Positions 18,942-30,690 of a DNA stretch of 55,054 nt are shown here, one piece after another. Where the stretch lies: assembly GCA_003615045.1 (NCBI GenBank), contig ML014236.1:1-55054 (forward strand), written 5' to 3'. The notes beneath the pieces are model-generated. The model was not told the origin of the DNA and searched no databases. It worked only from the letters and a program-made list of their open reading frames with translations. Origin of the DNA: Caulochytrium protostelioides (Eukaryota; Chytridiomycota; Caulochytriomycetes; Caulochytriales; Caulochytriaceae). Numbering within the stretch: the stretch's first letter is position 1; each line of letters opens with the position of its first letter. Made by a program: the position numbers and the translations under genes.

Positions 18942-20732
18942 CTAGACGCCGAGGGTGGACTGCGAGTCCAGCATCATCTGCTGCTGCATAAGGGCGATCT
19001 GCTGGTGGCGGTAGTACGCGGCATAGTATTGGTTCTGCACGTGCGGCGGGAGCTGCGGGAACGTGGAGGTGTCGTAGCCCATGGCCGCGTAGTGCTGGAG
19101 CATACTGATCATGCTGTCGTTGGCGGGCATGCCGCCGGGCATCATCACGGACACCCGGGACCCGTGGCCCATGGGCATAGGCGTCGGGCCGGGCGGGACG
19201 ACCGGCGACAGCGGCGCCGCAAACCCGTTCGGCAGCATGACCATCCGCGGCGACGCCATGCGCGCCTGATGCCCATACGTATCTGAAGCCGGGGCGAACC
19301 CGTTCATGATGCCGCCCTGGACCGGGCTCGCCATGACGCCCGGCTGCGGGAGCCGCAGCTCGACGGACGAGTAGCTCCGCGGCTGCATACTGGGGTCCAA
19401 GAGCTTGGCGAGCGGCGTGTTCTGGTTCGCGTACGACGCGGCGTGGCGTCCGAGCGCCGACGCGGGGCGCGGACCGTTGTCGCCGACCGAGTGCCGCGTC
19501 AGGCTGTTCGAGCGGCGGCGGCCCCCGTTGACACTGCCGATGACGCTGCCGCTGCCGCCGCTGCCGCCACTGCCGCTGCCGCCATACAGCGACGCGACGG
19601 CCGAGACGCCCGAGTCGTGCGACACGAGCGACATGTTGCGCCGAGCCGGCGGCGCCATCAGCGGGGCCCCCACGCCGCCCATCGGCGACGCCACCATCGG
19701 GCCCATCGCCATCGCCATCCCTGTCGGCGGGCTCATCATGGCCAAGTGAACAGCGGCCTGGCCGGCCGTCGCGCCCATCGCCCGGTTCAGGGTCGCCGTC
19801 GGCGGCAGGCGCGCCAGCCCGCGGGGCGACGGCGGCGGTGACGGGCGCATCGAGGAGCGCTGCGGCGAGGCGTGGTGCGCCAGCGGCTGGTGGCTGCCGC
19901 GGCACGCGAGGCCGGCGGCTGCCGCCGTGGGCGCGGGCGGCGTGGCAAGCGCCGGCGGCATGGCGGGCGCTGGTGGGGCCACCGTCTCACCGCGCTCGGC
20001 GGCTTCACGGGCGCGGCGGTTGCGCGGCTTCGCCGGCAGGGGCGCCGCGCCCGACGGCGCGCGAGCCGCAGCGCCGCTGCCGCCCCTGCGGAGTTCGGGT
20101 GTCGCCGGCGGCGTGTAGCGGCCGATCGTCGCCGTCCTGGGCACGATCGTGGAACCCACGGTGCCGCGCCCGAGGGAGGTGGTGGCGTGGGCGCCGGCGG
20201 CGCGGCCGAGGTCGCGCAGGTGGCCGCGGGGATCGGAGCCGGGCGTCAGGGAGCGGCCGCGGGCGGGCGCGGCGTCCAGGAAGCCGGCGGTGGCGGTGTC
20301 GTTGGCCATTTCAAGGTAGTTGAGGCCACCCATGATTTCGGCCATGAGCCCCGAGTCGATGTCGCCGTCGATGAGGGGCGCGGCGGCGGGCGGCGTGGTG
20401 GCGGCGGGCGCGGCGGCGGGCGCGGCGGCGGGCGCGGCGGCGGCGAGCTCGGCGCGGCGAAAGTCGGCGGTCATGCTGAGCGGAGCAGTCTCGTCGAGGT
20501 CTGCGCCGGCCGGCTGTGTCGGCGGGCGGTACTTGCCGTCCTCGCCGGGCCGAATAATGGCGATGGGGGCCTCGTTCAAGCGACCCGAGACGTTGGGGAT
20601 CACGACGTCGTCCAGGGAGAACATGGCGAACTCGCGGATGCCGCTGGTATCGCCGGCATCGGAAGGGAGGCTCGTGTCGGAAGCGTCGGCCTTCGCGCCG
20701 GCCTTTCGCCGGAAGAGCTTCTTGAAACCCAT
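18942..20732 (-). CDS. Unrecognised 596-aa, mostly disordered protein with basic N-terminus
   Basis: I do not recognise this protein. It starts M-G-F-K-K-L-F-R-R-K, a short basic-hydrophobic N-terminus able to bind acidic membranes; Gly2 is present but the Ser/Thr at position 6 that N-myristoylation prefers is not. Residues 35-75 (F-A-M-F-S-L-D-D-V-V-I-P-N-V-S-G-R-L) look ordered. The middle is Ala/Pro/Ser-rich with several R-x-x-S/T sites. The last 55 residues are Met/Gln/Tyr-rich (Q-N-Q-Y-Y-A-A-Y-Y-R-H-Q-Q). Codon use matches the neighbouring real genes (GC-ending), and the frame is the only long one with a non-repetitive N-terminus, so I think it is a gene. It may be a membrane-peripheral scaffold; that is a guess. 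Confidence 0.65.
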   Translation of the reverse strand: MGFKKLFRRKAGAKADASDTSLPSDAGDTSGIREFAMFSLDDVVIPNVSGRLNEAPIAIIRPGEDGKYRPPTQPAGADLDETAPLSMTADFRRAELAAAAPAAAPAAAPAATTPPAAAPLIDGDIDSGLMAEIMGGLNYLEMANDTATAGFLDAAPARGRSLTPGSDPRGHLRDLGRAAGAHATTSLGRGTVGSTIVPRTATIGRYTPPATPELRRGGSGAAARAPSGAAPLPAKPRNRRAREAAERGETVAPPAPAMPPALATPPAPTAAAAGLACRGSHQPLAHHASPQRSSMRPSPPPSPRGLARLPPTATLNRAMGATAGQAAVHLAMMSPPTGMAMAMGPMVASPMGGVGAPLMAPPARRNMSLVSHDSGVSAVASLYGGSGSGGSGGSGSVIGSVNGGRRRSNSLTRHSVGDNGPRPASALGRHAASYANQNTPLAKLLDPSMQPRSYSSVELRLPQPGVMASPVQGGIMNGFAPASDTYGHQARMASPRMVMLPNGFAAPLSPVVPPGPTPMPMGHGSRVSVMMPGGMPANDSMISMLQHYAAMGYDTSTFPQLPPHVQNQYYAAYYRHQQIALMQQQMMLDSQSTLGV

Positions 20733-23230
20733 GATGTCAGGAGGAGATGCGAGAAACGAGGGGCCGTGGTTTTACCCCTGGTCTTCGTCGTCGTGACTGA
20801 CTGCCGCGGAGGAGTCAGTGAGGACCACTACACTCCAGGGAAGAGGCGTCCCTGGATCCGAGCCGGGAAGGGGTCGTGGAGAGCGCAAAACGCAAGAATG
20901 TCAGCTCCGCAGGATGAATAGGAAACGGGCCGACGAACGCGTTGCCACGAATGGGATTAGCTGAGAAGCGCCTGCGCGAAGGCGCGGGGAGAGGAGAGAG
21001 TGAAGGGAGGGTGAAGGGACGTCATGCATGCGAGGCGAATAAAAGCAGAGCAGCAGAAGCGCCGCCAGGGGCAATGATGACGATCCAGTCGTGCACCACG
21101 CCAAGACGTGCCCAACACCGCGTGGAGGACAGGTAGACCGCGTGGTATGACGACCCGCAAAGGTCAGCTTAGCACGAATTAGGACAGACGACGACCCCTT
21201 CAGCCGACACGAGTCTCTGGCGTCTGTGATGGATGCGGGCCAGGCGCCGCTTGTCCAATGAAAAGAGGTAGACCCGCGGAGTTACAAGAGAATCCGATAC
21301 GGTGACAGACCAGTGCCAAGGTTATCGTCGTATACTGCGTATGCTGACGATGATGATGACGATGATGTCTGCTCGCCGAGCCCGAAAATGCCCAGCGGCG
21401 CGTGACAGGTGGAGGCGTGCTCGCGATGTCGATGTCGATGGCTTAATATTGATGAGGTTATCGTCGTCTCTGCCGCTGAATGACGATGGCGAGGGCTCAC
21501 AGCATGGGTTCATGCAAGGATACGATTGACAACGGACGGATCACGCGGGGTCGACTTGACGTGCTGGGCCTGGATGAGATGTGACGTGACCAGGGGCCCG
21601 AGCGGCTCGCGTAAACTCCGACCGCTAAAAAGAGGCTGAGGGTCGGATCGCAGCGACGCCAGGCGCGCGGCCGACACAGACGACGAATGCGGGCGAAGGC
21701 GTGGACCCATGAGTGAATGGATACTCGATGGCGCTGCCAAGAATAGACAGCGGAGTGATCGGCAGCACGGGACCCCAGTATGCGCCGGAAGCTCCCGGCG
21801 GCCTCGGCGCTTTCGGCGCCCCGACAGGGATCGGCGGCGGCGTGGGGGCGCCCGGGGAGACCACACCCTTCGGAGTGCCTGCCGCCGGCGAGCCTTCGCT
21901 CCCGCGTGCCGCGTTCAGGCGACTCCCTCCCGGAGCCGAGACCAGCATGGGTCGACCGGCCGTCCGACGGGCCGCGAAGAGGCCTGTGCCACGAGCGCCC
22001 TGTCGCCGCGGCCTCCTCCTCCTCCTCCGCGGTTGTCCCATATCGGCGGCCGGTCCGCGGCCCAAGCCTGGCACTGGAGCCTGCGCATCGACGCGGCCGT
22101 GGTGGGCCCGGTCACACGCGACTCTGCCCGCTTGCCCGCCCGCGCCGCCGTGGTCCAGGCGCGCCGCGCCATGCTGGGTCCGCCACAAAGTAATAATAAA
22201 CGCCTGGCGCCGGGGGCGACCGCGCGTGCGCAGGACGCCAGCTCAGACCGAGGCAGACGCCGCAGACCCCGTCGGGCCAGGCTGGGCCAAGCCTCGCGCG
22301 AAGGCAGACGGCTGCGGCCGCTTCGTGGCCTGCTTGGCGCAGACCTCCCGTCGGCGCCATTGGACCTGGGGCTCGCAGCGCCGGGTCGCCCCACCCGGTC
22401 CAAGCATGAGGTCGTCACGACCGCGGAAACCTACCCTCCTCGCCTTCCCGGCCGAAGCAGGTGCAGGAAGCCCTGTGGAGGACGGCGACTCAGCAGCTGC
22501 TCCGGCGGGAGGGACGGAGGGAGGCGATGCGCGATGCGGCGATGCGCGATGCGGATGAGCCGTCTTGCTGCACCCGCTCACGGCAGCCGCCACCCACGCG
22601 TTCTGCAAATGAATCGTGCGTCAATCGATCAATCAATCAATGAAGCCATTTCCTCCACGGAGGGCGTGGGAAGCGTGCTCCCAACGAGTCCGGGTGGGGC
22701 CTGAGTCCGCGGCCCAGTCACCCTCCGGGAAGCAGGATAGACCCGGCGATGACTCCTAAAAAAAAAGGTCGAAATCGTGCTGGCTCACGCCATTTCCCAA
22801 CCTGGTAACCCCTCCGGCCCTCTCCGCGTCCACACTATCACCGAAAATGCCGAGGTGGCGCCGGAAGCTGAAGAGTTGAAGCGCTGAAGAAAGCGCAGGA
22901 CGTGAGGACTATAATTAGATTAAGCAAAAAAGCTTTCCCACACCAACATGCCCATCACGGCCCAACAAGGGCGGGCGGGGGGAGAGGCACAGGGGCTGCA
23001 CGGACTGCATGGAGAGCATCGGATGGGCCACTGCCATCCATGTTCACACATCGCCATGGCCATGACCATCCCGGTCCCTCGTCTCGGGCAAATCCTGCGG
23101 TCGAGGCCTCCCAGACAATGCGCCTCTCCCTTCCCCCTTCACCCGCCCCCGGCCTGCCGATCGCGTCGGGAGGGAGGGAGGCACCGCCGATCCCATCGTC
23201 TAAGCCACGCACGGTGATCCGCGGGAATGA
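20733..23230. other. 2.5 kb intergenic region
   Basis: Contains overlapping plus-strand frames of 281 and 331 codons at 21709-22704 and others on the minus strand, none with motifs; their composition follows GC bias, so I do not call them. Small tandem repeats lie at 22523-22556 (GCGATGCGCGAT-like) and 22622-22640 (ATCA). An A-run is at 22757-22766. The upstream part should hold the promoter of the 20732 gene. Confidence 0.45.
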
Positions 23231-26149
23231 TCATTCAGGTGACGACGGCCGTTCGACAGCGTCGCTGCTCGGCGTCGCCGCCGCCGCAGGGGCCGTGTCG
23301 CCCGCCGGCCGTGCACGTCCGGCCTCGGCCGCGCCGAGGGCTTTGCCCGGCACGCTGGGCGGCGGCGTGGCCCAGGGCGGCGGCGGCGGCGTCCGCGTGG
23401 CCACGGCAGGCGCCAGCGGCGTGAACGGGGTGGTGAGCCGCGGCGAGGCGATGCGGGAGACCGGCGCGATCCACGACACGGGTCGCGCCGACGCGCGGGA
23501 CGGGGAGCCCGGGCTCTCGGCGGCGGCGGCGGCGGCAGCGGCGGCGGGCGCGACGGGCGGCATGCGCAGGCGGCGGCGCGACCCCATGGGCCGGACGGCG
23601 CGCGCCGCCGGGGACGACGCGCCCATCAGGGGCCACGCGGCGCTGCTGGGCGACGACGCCGACTGCGAGACCGACGATGGCCGCGCCGACGCGGCGTCCC
23701 CGCGGCTGTCGCGGCCGCCGGCGATCCATCCCATGCTCGGCCGGCGCGACGGCAGGCTGCGCAGCGACGCGGACGGCGAGACGGGATCGTCGCGCGCCGG
23801 GAGGCCCGTGGCGGTGCTGCTGCTCGGGGAGCCGACGTGGAGCGCGCTCGGGCGGCGGGAGAGCGGTCGGCGGCGCGCGGAGGGCGAGAGGGCGGGACTC
23901 GTCGGCGCCGGCAGCCACGACGTGCGCACGCGCGGCCGCGGCTTCGTCGTGCTGGCCGCCGGCGTCGGCGAGGCGAGGCTCGTGGCCGCCATCGCCATCG
24001 TGGGCGTCTTGATGCGCGACGGGCTGCCCGCCGATGCGCGAGAGGCTCCCGGCCTGGCCGCACCCGCGCCCGCGTGGCGCCATCCGCCGGCCGCGGGCGG
24101 GCTCGGCGACGCGAGCGTGCCGTACCGACTGCGCGGCGCGCCGCCGACCGCCGGCGCGTGAAACGAATCGTCGTTGATTTTGCGGAACTGCCGCGGACGG
24201 TACCCGGAGCTCGCGGGGGCGGACGAACCGGGCGCGTCCGCGAAGCGCGCGGGGCCGACCCGCGGCGAGCCGAAGCGAGGCAGCGGCGAGGCCGACACCG
24301 ACGGGGCGTGGGTGGGCGCCGCGTGGGCGGGGCGCGGCGTGCGGCGGGCCGCGACGAACGCGGGCGTCGGCAGCCGCGAGGGCGGGACAATGCCGCTGCG
24401 GAGCCCGCGGGAGACCGGCAGACGCGTCGGGATGCCCGTCGCCGCCGTCGTGGCGCTGCCCACGCTCGACCGCGCTCCCGATGCGGCGGCTGCAGGCGAT
24501 GGCGCCGCGTCGGTGGACGCCGTGACCGTGCTGGCGGTGCTGCTCCAGCTGGTCGCACGGTCGCCGGGCCGCGGCGTCATGGACGGACTGGTCGCGGACG
24601 AGCCCCGGGTCGAGCCCGAGAGGGCCGAGGCGACGGGCTGATGAGGAGGCGGCCACGCGGGCGACGTGAGGGCCTCGGCGAGGGCGGCGAGCACGGCGTG
24701 CGACGTGATGAGCTTCTGGTCCGCCGCCAACGGCATGCCGAGCGCCGTCGGTGCGATCGGGTCGGTCTGCACCATGGCGTGGCAGGACGCCACGAGGCCG
24801 CTGTCGTCGTGCTCGGCACGACCCACACGCGTCGCCCCGGGCTCGACCGCCGCCCCGGCGGCCCTGAGCGGCGACCCAAGCGGTGGTGCCGATGTCACCG
24901 ACGCGACAAGGACGTCCCCGGGCGCGGCGGCGGCAGCGGTGGCGACGCGCTGGAGCTGGTCGGCGCGGAGGATGCAAGTGAGTCCGGCGACGAGGTCGTC
25001 GACCGAGCCGGAGCCGTCCACGCCGTCCGATGGGTGCGACGGCCGCCCATACGCGGCGAAGATCGATCCTTCGAGCTGCGGACACGCATGGAGCACGAGT
25101 TCGCGCAGCCGCGGCGCCGCCGTGGTCGTGGCCGTCGCTATGGCGGCATCGGCCGTGGCGGCGGCCGCCACGAGCTGCCGAACAAAGACGTGGAGACTGG
25201 ACGGCGTCATGCCGAGACAGCCGCTGAGGACGAGCGAGGCGAGGCACGGCGCGCGGGCGCCCAGGATAGCGAGGGTCAGGTCGGTGAGCTGCCGACAGAA
25301 CCCGAGATCGAGCGACGTGAGGCGCGGGCAGTGGGTCGCGAGGCTGAGCACGCCGGCGTCGGTGAGGTGTGCGCAGCCCTCGAGGACGACGACGTCAAGG
25401 CGCGCGCAGCTCGGCAGCGCCGCAGCGAGGATGAGGTCCGTCACGCCGGAGCGAGTCAGGTTCAGCGACTGCAGCGGACTCCGGGCGGCGCCGACGGCGC
25501 CGAGGTCGAGCCGCCGCGGCGCGGCGCCGCGAGCCGGCCCGCGGGTGCCCTCCAAGTCGAGCAGCCGGAGCGTCGGGCAGGCCTGGACGAGGTCGATGAG
25601 CGACGCCGCCGAGACGTGGGTATACGCGAGATCCAGCGTCGTGAGGCGCGGACACTGCGCCACCAAGTCGACGAGCAGCGCGTCGGACACGGCGCATCCC
25701 CGCAGCGTGAGCACCTGCAGCCGCGGCACATGATCGATCAGGCCCTGGACAAAGACATTGGTCAGCGTGGGACACGGGCCGATGCGGACGCTGCGCAGAT
25801 TGCCAAAGAGTTGCAGGCCGATGTCCAGGTCGCCGATCTCGATCGTCTCGGCCATCGACGCGGGGACCTGCCACTCGGTCACATAGGACGCGTATGGGTG
25901 GACGGGCGACTCGCCCCCGATCAGCATTGTCAGCAGCGATGTATACGAATCGACGGTGGCCACCGGCAGGCGCTGGTAGAGCGTGCGCGCCGCGCTGCGC
26001 GACCAGCGTCGATTCACAAACAGGCACGTGTACAGGTCGCGGCGGCCCAGCCGCTGCATGACCGGCAGCAGCACGCTGCTCGACGCGCCGTTGAACGCCA
26101 TGGCGCCACAAGGCGCTGCCGACGGCGGGGCGGCCGTGGCCGTCGCTGC

Positions 26150-26186
<37 letters not shown>

Positions 26187-27337
26187 TGAGCGCGCGCGCA
26201 ATCCGGCCCTCCCACGGCGTCGGCGTCGGCGTCGGCGTCGGACGCAGACGTCTCGGGCCGCGGCACGGGCGACGGCGACCGCGACGGCGCGGGATCGCGG
26301 ATCTGCAGGACGGAGGACAGGGTCGCGAGCGCCGGCGGCGGCGGCGGCGGCGGCGTTGGGCGGCGGGGCAGCGGCACGGCGGGCTCGCTTCGGACGCGAG
26401 CGGCGGCGCGCAGGTCGCCGCGACTCCCACGTTTGGGCGGGCCGCCACGCGAGCCGGCGGACTCGGCGGGCGGGCGAGCGGCGGCGGGCGCGCCGCCGGG
26501 ATCGGCCTCGCCGTCCGAGTCGGACAAGGCGGCGGCGGCGGCGTCCAGCGCGGCCGAGACCCGCGTCGGGGAGGGCAGCGGCGTCGGGATGCCGGCGGCG
26601 GCGATGCCGGCGGCCAGCGCCGTCTCGGCCGCGGTCGGCGGGGCGGTCGCGCGGGCGGCAGCGGCGGTCGCCACGGGCACGAGCACCGGCGCCGGCGCCG
26701 GCGAGGTGGGCGAGCGGCGGATGCGGCTCGTGGTCCGGCGGAGCGTCCGGACGGCGTGGTGCGCCGTCAGGGACTCCGCGCAGGCGCCGCCGTCCACGCC
26801 GGCCGCTGCGGCCACCGTCGGGTCGACGGCTGCCGGCGGGGCCACGGCGCGGCGAAGGGGTCGCGACGCCAGGGCCGAGGCCGAGAGCGGGAGCGGAGAG
26901 ACGGTGTCGCGCGCGGCGTCGGACGCATCAGCGTCTTCACAGGGTATGGCGGCGGTCAGCGGCGATGCGGACGTGGTAATGGCGGCGGCGGCGGCGGCGG
27001 CGAGCGGCACGCGACTGTGCCCGGGCGGCGTCCGCGCGGCGACGGCGTCATCCACCGCGGCATCCGAGTCGGCGTCCGAGTCTTGCTGTCGCGCAGAAGG
27101 CTCGGTGCTCGGGTTCTGGCGGGCATCATGGGCATTCCGGATGTCCTCTCGGCTGCCCTCGTCGCTGCTGCTGTATCGAATGCCGCTGTCCACCTCTGAT
27201 AAGTCGGCCATGCGGTCGGCCAAGCGGTCGACCAAGCGGTCGGCCAAGCGGTCGGCCATATAGTCCACATCGCTGGCATCGCTCGAGTCGCTCAAGCCAG
27301 GCGCATCGCGCAGGCGCGCGGTTGACACGTCCGGCAT
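23231..27337 (-). CDS. F-box / leucine-rich-repeat protein (Grr1/AMN1-like)
   Basis: 1368 aa from the first in-frame ATG (27337). F-box proteins bind SKP1 and bring substrates to SCF ubiquitin ligases. Residues 1-410 are low-complexity and acidic/Ala-rich, including a four-unit D-R-L-A/V repeat near residue 30-48. An F-box-like segment lies at about 413-460 (L-L-P-V-M-Q-R-L-G-R-R-D-L-Y-T, then V-N-R-R-W-S). At about 510-755 there are cysteine-containing LRRs of the Grr1 type, for example L-Q-V-L-T-L-R-G-C, L-T-T-L-D-L-A-Y-T, L-D-V-V-V-L-E-G-C and L-T-S-L-D-L-G-F-C. The remaining 600 residues are Ser/Pro/Arg-rich and likely disordered. The LRR part is secure; the F-box is divergent and its substrate cannot be inferred. 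It is the leftmost of four consecutive minus-strand genes. Confidence 0.85.
26152..26186. repeat. GGCGTC hexamer repeat inside the F-box gene
   Basis: Tandem GGCGTC units encode alternating Pro-Thr on the minus strand just before the F-box; a second short run is at 26217-26240. Confidence 0.75.
27196..27258. repeat. 12-bp coding tandem repeat (GGTCGGCCAAGC)
   Basis: About five units encode D-R-L-A/V on the minus strand near the N-terminus of the F-box protein. Confidence 0.8.
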
Positions 27338-28020
27338 GCTGGCGAATGGGAACGGGACGCCGAGGAAGGCGCGCGCGCCGCCGCCGTGGGCGGCCTGCCG
27401 ACGGCGGCGACAGTCCTCGCGGTCCGGTGCGGCAGCCGAGCGTCGCGAGTCATGGCCTCCGCGCGGCAGATTCGGCGCGACAGACCGCGACGGCCAGGCC
27501 GCCCTCCGCGGCCTGCGGCGACGATCTGCCGCCGACGTCGTGCGGCGCGCGCCGTCCACAGGGCCGCAGGAGGCCAGCGACCGCCCGGCAGGACGCGTGT
27601 CAGCGCCGGCGCCGGCGCCAGGGCGAACGCTAACGCCGCCGGCGCCGACGGCCAGCGCTTCGCAGCGCTTCGCAGCGCCACGTGGCGTCGGCTGGCGCGG
27701 AGCCGAGACGTCAAGCGAGGCGGCGTCGCGTCACGGCACGTCAAAGCAGAACAGGGGAGAAGGCAGGTATGAGGATGCGTTGGGGTCGGTCTCACGTGTC
27801 GTCGGCACGCTGGCGCTTTGATCGCTGGCGCTTGGATCGCTGGCGCTTGGATCGGCCCCCTGGCTCCGCGAAGCGCCAAACCGGCAACCCTGGCGCCCTG
27901 GTCTCCCTGGCATGCGGGCACGCCGGCATGCTTAGATGATGGCATCCCCGTGGCCATCACGACGCCGCCGCATGCCAAACCGGCGACGTCGCCACCGAGG
28001 CTCACGCCGTCCACGCCGCA

Positions 28021-28055
28021 GCCTAGCCCAGCCCAGCCCAGCACAGCCCAGCCCA
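28021..28055. repeat. (GCCCA)n pentanucleotide repeat
   Basis: About seven units of AGCCC with one variant, intergenic. Confidence 0.8.
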
Positions 28056-28386
28056 GCGCAGCGATCCCAGGCGCTTGCGATTGAAACAGGGTCCGAGCCG
28101 CGGTTCACGGACACCGAGGTCACACTAAAGTGTGGCGCTTGGCGTGTTTATCCCTTTGTTGGCGGAAGGTCGGCCGCAGCGCCATTTTAGCAGAAGTGAG
28201 GCACTCGCCATGAGGCGATGCAGAGATGCGGCGGCCCCGAGGCTTGCGGCGCCTCCGGCTCCGCCGGCAACGAACGGCACCGCCACCGCTCCCCCAGGAC
28301 CGCTCGACCGGTGATGAGCCGCGACGGCGATCCATCACCGCCTGATCGGATCCACTCAACACCGGTTTCCATACGAACCATACTCT

Positions 28387-28436
28387 GTCTCGCATGATAC
28401 CACGTGATACAACATGATACAACATGAGACAACGTG
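28387..28436. repeat. 10-bp TGATACAACA-like tandem repeat
   Basis: About five imperfect units (TGATACCACG, TGATACAACA, TGATACAACA, TGAGACAACG). Confidence 0.75.
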
Positions 28437-28475
28437 ATCCAGTGACCCACGCGATCATCCGTCATGGGTCTCCAT

Positions 28476-29843
28476 CTACACATTCGAGCGGTAGACCACC
28501 TCGAAGCCGCCGCCGCTCTCGGCGGTATACCGCGCGTCATTGGGGTCCGCGGCGGCCGTGATGACAGCGGCCGTGAAGCTCGCGTCCCGCGTCAGCTGGC
28601 GGCTCAGCCGCGCGCGTGCCTGCCGCGCCTGCTGCAGCCGGACCAGATCCGCCGCCCGCGTAAACGGATTCGTCTCGTCGCCGTCCTCCTCCTCCTCGCC
28701 GCCGCCGACGCCGACGCCGCCGCCAAAGACGCCCGGGCTGCCCGTCAGCAGCGCGCCGTCATACGCGTTGTCGCCGCCGTCGCCGGCATACGCGGCGTCC
28801 GCATGCATCGAGGCGGCGCGGAACGGCGGCGGCGCCGCGCCATACTCGCCGCCCGCGCCGGCGCCGGCGCCGGCCGTGCCGCGGGACGGCGCCGGCCCGC
28901 CGCCGTCGTTCGCGGCGGCCCGCATCACGGGGACGGGACGGCGCTGCTGAAGCCCCGCGGTGGACGCCGCGTCGTGGGGCCGCAGACCCGAGAGGAAGGA
29001 CTGGATGTCGGTGTCGATGCAGGCGGGCGGCGCGGCGTCGGCGAGGAACGCGGCGTTGGGCCCCGCGGTGCGCGGGTCGCCGATGTAGCGGACCTCGAGA
29101 TGCGGCTGCTGGTGCGCGTGGTGCTGCGCGAGCTCGCGGAGCTGCTGGGCGGCGCGCTGGATGGGCGGCAGGTTGAGATAGACGAGGGCGATGATGCCCG
29201 TGAAGAGGAACGGCAGGATCAGCGCGTTTTCGCCGATCAGCACGTACGTGGCTTGGCCGAAGAGGCCGCCGACGATGTAGCTGACGAGGAGGGGCACGTG
29301 GACGCGGAGGCGCCAGGTCTCGGCTTTGGTGTCGCGGCGGCAGGCCTGGCCGAGGATATTGCCGATGTCGGTCACGATGCCGGTCATGTGCGTGGTCCGG
29401 ACGACCATGCCCGAGTAGTTGGTGGCGAGCGCGTTCTGCAGTCCGCAGGCGAACGCCGCGCACCACTCGCCCACGAGCAGCTCGCGCTGGAGGAAGATGA
29501 ACGAGCCGAGCAGCATCGCCGACTCGAGCAGCAGCGCATACCCGTAGCTCTGGCCGAGCTTGAACTTGGCGTCGCCGACCATGAACCCGGCGACGAAGGC
29601 GCCGAAGCCGTACGAGAAGACGACGGACGTGACGAGGATCAGCGAGGTCATGTCGAAGCGGAACAGCGTGATGGCGATCCGGCTGACATTGCCGGTGACG
29701 TGCGACACGGTCACGGTGAACACGCCCGCGAGCGTCACCACGTTGATGAAGCCCGCGTTGACGGCGAGGAGCGAGCCGCCGATCATGACGGCGCGGAACT
29801 CCGCCGCGGCCAGGGTGGCCATCGACAGGGGCGGTGGCGCCAT
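28476..29843 (-). CDS. DUF1275 (YoaK-like) integral membrane protein
   Basis: 455 aa from the first in-frame ATG (29843); ATG 29822 is an alternative. Six hydrophobic segments are visible in the first 240 residues. The family hallmarks are the G-F-I-N-V-V-T-L segment early in TM1, the V-S-H-V-T-G-N-V-S motif after it, and the mirrored T-T-H-M-T-G-I-V-T-D-I-G motif after TM4, which suggest an internal two-fold repeat as in the bacterial YoaK family. The C-terminal 210 residues are a fungal-style disordered tail (Ala/Gly/Pro-rich with an acidic patch). The substrate is not established for the family; transport is presumed. The stop lies close to repeat-rich intergenic DNA, and the next gene (SNF5) runs in the same direction about 850 bases upstream. 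Confidence 0.9.
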   Translation of the reverse strand: MAPPPLSMATLAAAEFRAVMIGGSLLAVNAGFINVVTLAGVFTVTVSHVTGNVSRIAITLFRFDMTSLILVTSVVFSYGFGAFVAGFMVGDAKFKLGQSYGYALLLESAMLLGSFIFLQRELLVGEWCAAFACGLQNALATNYSGMVVRTTHMTGIVTDIGNILGQACRRDTKAETWRLRVHVPLLVSYIVGGLFGQATYVLIGENALILPFLFTGIIALVYLNLPPIQRAAQQLRELAQHHAHQQPHLEVRYIGDPRTAGPNAAFLADAAPPACIDTDIQSFLSGLRPHDAASTAGLQQRRPVPVMRAAANDGGGPAPSRGTAGAGAGAGGEYGAAPPPFRAASMHADAAYAGDGGDNAYDGALLTGSPGVFGGGVGVGGGEEEEDGDETNPFTRAADLVRLQQARQARARLSRQLTRDASFTAAVITAAADPNDARYTAESGGGFEVVYRSNV

Positions 29844-30690
29844 CGTGGCCGCTGAGGCACGCGGATGCACACGGGCAATGCAGCGAAGGCCGCGGGCGGT
29901 TTCGATCGCGCGGCGAGAATGAGGCCTGTCGGGGGATGGGATGAATGCCACGGATCGCGGAGGGCGGGCGTCGACGGTTCGCACGTGGCACGGGGCACCT
30001 GCGAGATCGTGCCGGGCCTTATCCGCCTCGCTGACCCCTCGTTCCTCGATGGAGCGAATCAGCACCTCTCAGCATCGAAGCATCGGTGCCTCTTCAACCC
30101 AACCTTCCCCAAACAACAACGACGACCACGACGACCACGACGACCACGACGACCACGACGACCACGACGTCCACGACGACCACGACTGGCATTCGAGGGA
30201 CGACGCCCCGCGCGTCATGCACGGCACCGAGCACCGAGCAGACCGGACGGCGGCGGCTCCCACATCCATCTATGGCGATCGAGACCGATGGGACCCAGGA
30301 ACCCGGAGCCGCGGTTCGCGTTCATCACAAACAGGCGACCGGCCGGGCCGCGGCGGCGCCGATGGACCTCCCCGGCGCCGCCGATGGGCCCCCAGGCAGC
30401 TGAGATCACACCCGCCGTCGACAATTCCGCCGCCCGGGCCGCCGCCGCCCGACAGGCCCAACAGGCAACACCGCCAGACCGCCGTCCTCGGACCGCTTGG
30501 CAGGGCCGCCGCCGCGGCCTTCCGCCAGTGACCGAGGAAAACAAGGCCACACACGCGATGCGGCTGCCCGTCCACATCCCCCGCGGCCGGTCGATATCGA
30601 GGTACCGAGTGTTGCTATATGAGGATCTCGAGAGATCGAACGCGTCGAGCGCGTGATGGGTGATAGGTGATCCCCGTTCTTGACGTGGGG
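29844..30690. other. Intergenic region between DUF1275 and SNF5 genes
   Basis: Contains a GACCAC hexamer tract at 30119-30187 and no recognisable coding sequence. It must include the promoter of the DUF1275 gene and the 3' end of SNF5. Confidence 0.45.
30119..30187. repeat. (GACCAC)n hexanucleotide tract
   Basis: About eleven units of GACCAC/GACGAC with one GTC variant, intergenic. Confidence 0.85.

Larger units (their letters stand above)
27338..28475. other. Intergenic region upstream of the F-box gene
   Basis: No gene motif. Holds three short tandem repeats: GCTTGGATCGCTG-like at 27815-27855, (GCCCA)n at 28021-28055 and a 10-bp TGATACAACA-like run at 28387-28436. The first 300 bases upstream of 27337 remain open and Arg-rich in the F-box frame but lack an ATG. 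Confidence 0.45.

Noticed and set aside
21709-22704. 331- and 281-codon overlapping plus-strand frames
   Set aside because: No conserved motif in either, biased composition, and two frames compete for the same DNA. A small gene here is not excluded but cannot be supported.
23837-27199. 1120-codon plus-strand open frame
   Set aside because: Antisense to the F-box/LRR gene, whose minus-strand reading shows clear LRRs; the plus reading is Arg/Gly repeats.
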